From assembly GCA_017562135.1 (NCBI GenBank), contig QEYB01000003.1, positions 620,001-684,000 of the forward strand: a stretch of DNA of 64,000 nt, read 5' to 3'. Both the position numbers and the translations under genes were made by a program. The DNA comes from Dipylidium caninum (Eukaryota; Platyhelminthes; Cestoda; Cyclophyllidea; Dipylidiidae). Below the pieces are notes generated by a model. It was not told where the DNA came from. It ran no database searches and saw nothing but the letters and a program-made list of their open reading frames with translations. This document shows, one piece after another, positions 59,801-64,000 of this stretch. How positions within the stretch are numbered: the stretch's first letter is position 1; every line of letters starts with the position of its first letter.

Positions 59801-61838
59801 TCCGATCCCCTCCCTGCCCGCCACTCCCCTTCCATTCCTCCATCCTGCCGAGCTGAAGGTGAGCCTCGAGCATGAGACCGCCGGGGCACAAGTCGACAGA
59901 CAGCGCCACCTTGTTCCAAGTCGGGTCGGACGTTCGGCGCCGCCTACGCGGTGGTCGCCAGCACAGAATCCCGAGTTCCCCGGCCACTCAAGGCGCAGGA
60001 GGGCTCGAATGGTGGAACGGAGGCCTCCGGCAGGAACACCGTCCGCGCTCTGGGGAGGAGGGTGTTAGTGCAGGCGTAATGCTGGCACGTGGGCCCAGTA
60101 GTTTTTATCTGCGCCCTCATCCTCTGTCGCTTTCAACCATTTTCCATTGCAGCGCCAGATAATGTGGCCATTCTACCTCGAGCGTTGTCTCCTGGTCTTT
60201 TGCCTTCCGCTGGGAGGACGGAAAAGCGCTTTGGATGTCTGGCACTCGCCACCGGTGCAATTCCCTGCAGGCCGCTTTTATGTGGGAAGGCGCTCCAGGG
60301 ACGACGCAAAACAGTCCTACTCGCGGGTCAGCCTAATGTGGCCTCAGGCGGTAAGTGACGTTTTACAGACAGAATTGTCAGTAATGGGTCAAACGATCCA
60401 CTTCCCGAGCCTCAGGCATATCGTCCGTGGTGATGCCGTAAAGGCGGTTGCCCGTGCCCGTGTTCCGCTCCCAGGCCTTTAAATGACGGCATCTCTTTTC
60501 GTTGCGGCTCGACGGGAAGGGAGCCGCCTGTTCACAGCTTTGTGGACCAGCACGCCAGGCTGAGGTCATAGCGGCTCGTAGTTCTGGGTGGATTCTTCCA
60601 CATAGTTACTTTGCCCATTTGTTTGCCATCTGTGGTTTTTTAAATGCTCTATAATTTTTGCAAGGTCTGACCATCGGCTGAAGACCACGCGATTTCAGCA
60701 ACCTCCTACCACATAAAGAAACTTCCACTGGCAATTGAACAAATTCAACCCCACCCTTGAAACTTACGTCAAATTGCCACCCTCGTCAGAGCCGAATCTG
60801 TCCCTCGACACAGCCAGAGCGAGTGATGCCCCCGAGTCCTCTCCAATGAGTGTCAAGTCTCGGCCCGAGCCTCCGAACCGTCGAGCATTCTCGTGCAGCC
60901 ACTCCAGCGCCTTCCGCACATCCTCCACACCGTGATTGGAACCGTAGTCGGGGGTCCCGAAGTCGCCGAAACCAAATACGCCTAATCGGTACCGAATTAC
61001 AACATAAAATACATCCAAATTCCGAGACGATGTCCAGAGGAATGAGGCGCGGCCGGTGCTGCAGCAGTCCGTGGCCACCGACATAGGCGACTGTAGGCTT
61101 CGGGGGAGGCGATGCGCCCCGGTTCCGTAATCCCGAGAGCCCAATTGCGTTGCGCAGACGGAATTGGAAACTCACTGTCAGACAGTTGGCGACGGTAGCC
61201 GTTTCACTGACCCCCCTCCGACCCACTTGGAGGCAACTCAAATCCGCCCTTTTTCCAAGAAATCGCAACTGTCCGTCCACAAATTGGCGTTTCGATGGGT
61301 GCACACCGAGCCAGTAGGCGTTGTAGCACTCTTGGAAGGTCTTGATATGGGAGGACATTGCAAAGACAGCTCTTTTTCTTGGCAACGAGGCATAAGGCAG
61401 GAAGTCGAGTGTGCACCAGTCATCCGGACCCGTGCATTCCGGATAGATGGCGACGCAGTCTGTTTCATAGAAAATAGTGTCCCCGGTGTGGCGCTTTTCC
61501 GTGGCAGGAAGGGTGTGCGCCGCGATCCAACTATCCACGGAGAGTTCGTAGACTAAGAGAGCGAATAAAAGAAGCAGGTGGCCCAGGTTGACGGCAGCCA
61601 GGGTGTACAAAAGAGCACGTAGCAGCAAAAGTCGCTTTTGACTGCGAACATGCCAGCGCTGGTGCCACTCAAGGGGGCTGGGAAGTAACTCCTCCAGTGT
61701 CAGGTGAGGTCGTTTCGCGAGCTCATAAATCTGTAGATCTTCCGGAGTTGGCTTGTCGCCCTCTTTGTCGGCATCACTTCCACCAACTCGCGCCCCAGAG
61801 AATCTTACGCCACGAGATTTCGTCTCACGCAATTTCAT
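56843..61838 (-). CDS. Type II membrane protein with an inactive cholinesterase-like domain (neurotactin-like)
   Basis: Start ATG at 61838. Residues 1-69 are cytoplasmic and end in a basic HVRSQKRL. Residues 70-97 are a transmembrane helix (LLLRALLYTLAAVNLGHLLL onward), giving an N-in topology. A Cys-bearing stalk follows. Exon 1 is 61176-61838. Exon 2 (60768-61097) carries the carboxylesterase core: PTVAYVGGHGLL at the oxyanion position, VIRYRLGVFGFGDF, NHGVEDVRKALEWLHENARRFGG and then LTLIGEDSGAS. In active members this last site is GESAG, so the nucleophile serine position holds aspartate. The last exon (56843 to about 57.8 kb) has the C-terminal alpha/beta-hydrolase region; GRYYDMPAFLSG sits where the catalytic histidine is expected. 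Possible middle exons lie at about 58.78-59.06 kb (ending VGGQ before GTAGGG) and 60.1-60.4 kb; these are uncertain. Architecture resembles Drosophila neurotactin, an adhesion protein. There is a one-base frame disagreement near 61020-61035. Confidence 0.72.
59601..59615. repeat. (CA)n simple repeat
   Basis: Short CA dinucleotide run inside an intron of the cholinesterase-like gene. Confidence 0.8.
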
Positions 61839-62589
61839 TTGCAGTCAACCATTCCACCTCACCACGAGGCGGTACTTCGAGAACGTCAATCGATGCGAAT
61901 TTCAAATTGCTCAGCCCATCGTTTGCGCCCAGACTCGACGTCCCTGCGGCCACTGCCGCCGCGGTCTGTGGCCAATTGTCTTTGCTCTCCACTTTGTCTC
62001 TCGCCACAATAAAGACTGCCAGATCTTCTTTCCGTGGGGCCGCTTTCGTTCGTGCTTCTGCCCTTGTTTCTAGAATGTGCAGAGGTTGGGACAGGAGGCG
62101 TGCAGCCTTGGTCTGCATTGTCCTAGCCCGCACTATAAGAAGTTTTGATGGACTGTTTAGTCGGAAATTGAAAGGCTGCTGGGGACTCGGGTGGTCAGAG
62201 TCCGGTGTGCCGAAGACAGTTTTCGAGTTAAACGTGATCTGTGCCTCAGCTTCGCATGCTCTCCCACTTCCTCTCTCGCACCCAACTCAGTTTGCGCGTG
62301 TCGATGCTCCTGTCCTGTCTGCAATTAGAATTTCGCAAGGCCTCAAACAGATTGCATTTGAATAGCCTCACCCCCGCAGCACATCATTGGAGAGAATGCG
62401 ACTTACCATTCATCAAACTCTTCTGCTCCGATTCGCGTACTTAGACACGAAGATCTGAAGCCGGGCGAAAGTTTACCTTCGAAAAACGCACCTCCCGGTT
62501 CATTTGTTCTGGCGCGCTTGCGACGTTCCCATCGTTTCGAAGTGTGGACCGCCGGAGGGGTTTATCTACCTCAGCACAGCGACTATTTC

Positions 62590-63998
62590 CTAAATAGCCG
62601 CGTTGAGCACACTTCGCAGGTTAGTTGCCCTGTCACGATGTAACCCGTTCGCAGCGGAGGATAGTGACTGTTTACGTGGTTGCTTCACAGGAAGGGCGAT
62701 GAATGTAGAAATGTTCGTCCACTGGGCGGTGGTGCCCAGGCGTACGAACTCGATCCGAGCGGAGAGGGACTCCAAGATTTCGATTCCCGTCTTGGTGAGC
62801 AGGGCACTGAGTGACGCCCCATTGTTTCCCATATTCTAACAGACGCTTTCTCCGAGTACCCGCGTCTTCTGGAGCTTGAGCCGTGTCTTTGAACCGTCGC
62901 GCTAAAAGAGCTAATACTGGCGGCGACATTGTTTCAATCAACATGCTGGGCAGGAAGAGGCGAGCTCCGGAGCCCAGGGGGAAGTGGCCTTGCGGCTGCT
63001 CTCAGAATGCTGCTCCCTTCGCCCCGTGAAGGCGGAGGACGTGAGGCAGTCTCGTCCGCGCTCGAAGCCGCTCATCTCCCATCGAGTCTTTATGCCACCG
63101 AAATTGTGAGTATTTTTGCAATCCTCAACTCTCACCGGAGTTTACTAACGACTCTCATCAAGGAGTGTTGCGACACCAGAGCCCACCAGGACAAATAAAC
63201 TTTGTCCCCACCTGTCTTTGCGTTGCCTCGGCTTCTCCCACCAACTGCTCAGTTGCCTCTATCGTAGACTTGCAGACTGCTTGGCGAAGAGACTGCATGG
63301 TGTCGCAGGTTAGAACCGCGAACAGAGTGTCCTTGAAGGGCCGCATTTTTTGTGCTTTTGTTTATGTTTACGTCTGTGTTTGTGTCTGTGTTTACGCTTA
63401 TGCGCGTGACAGTGGTGTAGCTGGTGAGGTCACAGCGTCTGCCTTCCATGTCAAAGACGGAGCAGAGGCCACTAGGCTGTCCACTTTAAGCTTTCCGGCT
63501 TTGTGATTCGCGGACACCGAAGTCCCTCGCCCTTGTTCTCTGAAGGCATACACCTTGCCTCGTGATCAGCGCAGCCCATGATGAAGACGTGGAGGACAGC
63601 GGCAAGTTCAGCTTCTCCTCGATGGACGAGACGAACTGCGTCCACAACGCAGCCCCCAGATCGCCGATGCCGACTGGCCGGCCGGTCCCAGAGGTTGTGG
63701 ACAATGCGTGTCGAGTCCATCCCCGAGAAAGCGAGGGGATGGACGGAATTAGAAAGAGCCATCAGCGTAGAGGATTCTCGCTGCCAGAGTCGCATGCCCC
63801 AACGATACCAAGTTCCCACTGCACATCTACGCCGTCTGCCATTTTGTCAGATGGTTTCCCCCTTCTCGAAGGTCTGCGCACTGTTAATTTGAGAGAACGG
63901 ACGCAGTGGTCAAGTTTTATTCCCATGTCGCGAAAATTCGTCCCCCTGATACTTTCCCTTCGAAAGGCAGTATCGAGCTCGTTAATCGGTCCACACAA
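62590..63998 (-). CDS. Coding-like exons of an unassigned minus-strand gene, running off the right edge
   Basis: Several minus-strand segments look coding and are followed by plausible donors, but I cannot join them with confidence. About 63550-63690 encodes GRPVGIGDLGAALWTQF and EEKLNLPLSS before a GTGTAT. About 63215-63310 encodes DTMQSLRQAVCKSTIEATEQLVGEAEATQRQ before GTGGGG. About 62680-62830 encodes GASLSALLTKTGIEILESLSARIEFV and GTTAQW. The helical, leucine-rich composition and the order are loosely reminiscent of COG complex subunit 7, but no segment gives a decisive match. The 5' part would lie beyond position 64000. These could also be exons of more than one gene, or partly chance frames. 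Confidence 0.3.
63360..63407 (+). repeat. Imperfect hexamer repeat GTTTRY / GTCTGT
   Basis: Eight consecutive 6-nt units (GTTTAT, GTTTAC, GTCTGT, GTTTGT, GTCTGT, GTTTAC, GCTTAT, GCGCGT). The plus-strand frame across it reads alternating Val-Tyr/Cys, which is a product of the repeat and not a protein. Confidence 0.8.
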
Positions 63999-64000
63999 GC

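Noticed and set aside
56843..61838. Active acetylcholinesterase or carboxylesterase
   Set aside because: The GESAG serine position is aspartate and the expected histidine region reads GRYYDMP.
63360..63407. Val-Tyr/Val-Cys repeat protein
   Set aside because: The pattern is only the translation of a hexanucleotide repeat.

Overview
The window is nuclear DNA of an animal. Genes are split into many exons, in the correct phase, by introns that range from about 25-40 nt to more than 5 kb. The mix of very short introns with intermediate GC, and the divergence of the proteins from vertebrate relatives, fits a parasitic flatworm, most likely a tapeworm. That identification is an inference. There is no bacterial, viral or plasmid backbone, no CRISPR array, and I recognised no tRNA, rRNA or transposon.

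Layout, left to right. (1) 1.36-12.14 kb, plus strand: a PCTAIRE-type cyclin-dependent kinase (CDK16/17/18 group). It lacks its 5' exons and is split by introns of 5.2 and 3.0 kb. (2) 14.69-15.18 kb, plus: a diverged ribosomal protein S10 gene with one 37-nt intron. (3) 15.84-33.24 kb, minus: a 21-exon integrin alpha subunit with a calcium-binding beta-propeller, stalk, transmembrane helix and FFER tail. (4) 34.99-45.99 kb, plus: proteasome activator PA200 (PSME4). (5) 46.37-49.28 kb, minus: RNA polymerase III subunit RPC3 (POLR3C). (6) 49.55-51.11 kb, plus: the Golgi retrieval receptor RER1. (7) 52.33-53.03 kb minus and 54.58-55.71 kb plus: a head-to-head pair of intronless genes encoding three and four tandem ubiquitin-like domains. 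(8) 56.84-61.84 kb, minus: a type II membrane protein with a cholinesterase-like ectodomain that lacks the catalytic serine, neurotactin-like in architecture. (9) 62.6-64.0 kb, minus: coding-like exons of an unassigned gene running off the right edge.

Three gene pairs are divergent (integrin alpha/PSME4, POLR3C/RER1, and the two ubiquitin-like genes), so shared promoters are likely. Most genes are housekeeping and unrelated in pathway. The two strongest leads are the paired tandem-ubiquitin-like genes, which have no diGly tails and are visibly colinear paralogues, and the catalytically dead cholinesterase-like adhesion protein. The micro-introns are the third point of interest; they were inferred from protein continuity and reading phase. 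Two places show a one-base disagreement between reading frame and protein homology, which may be assembly indels.
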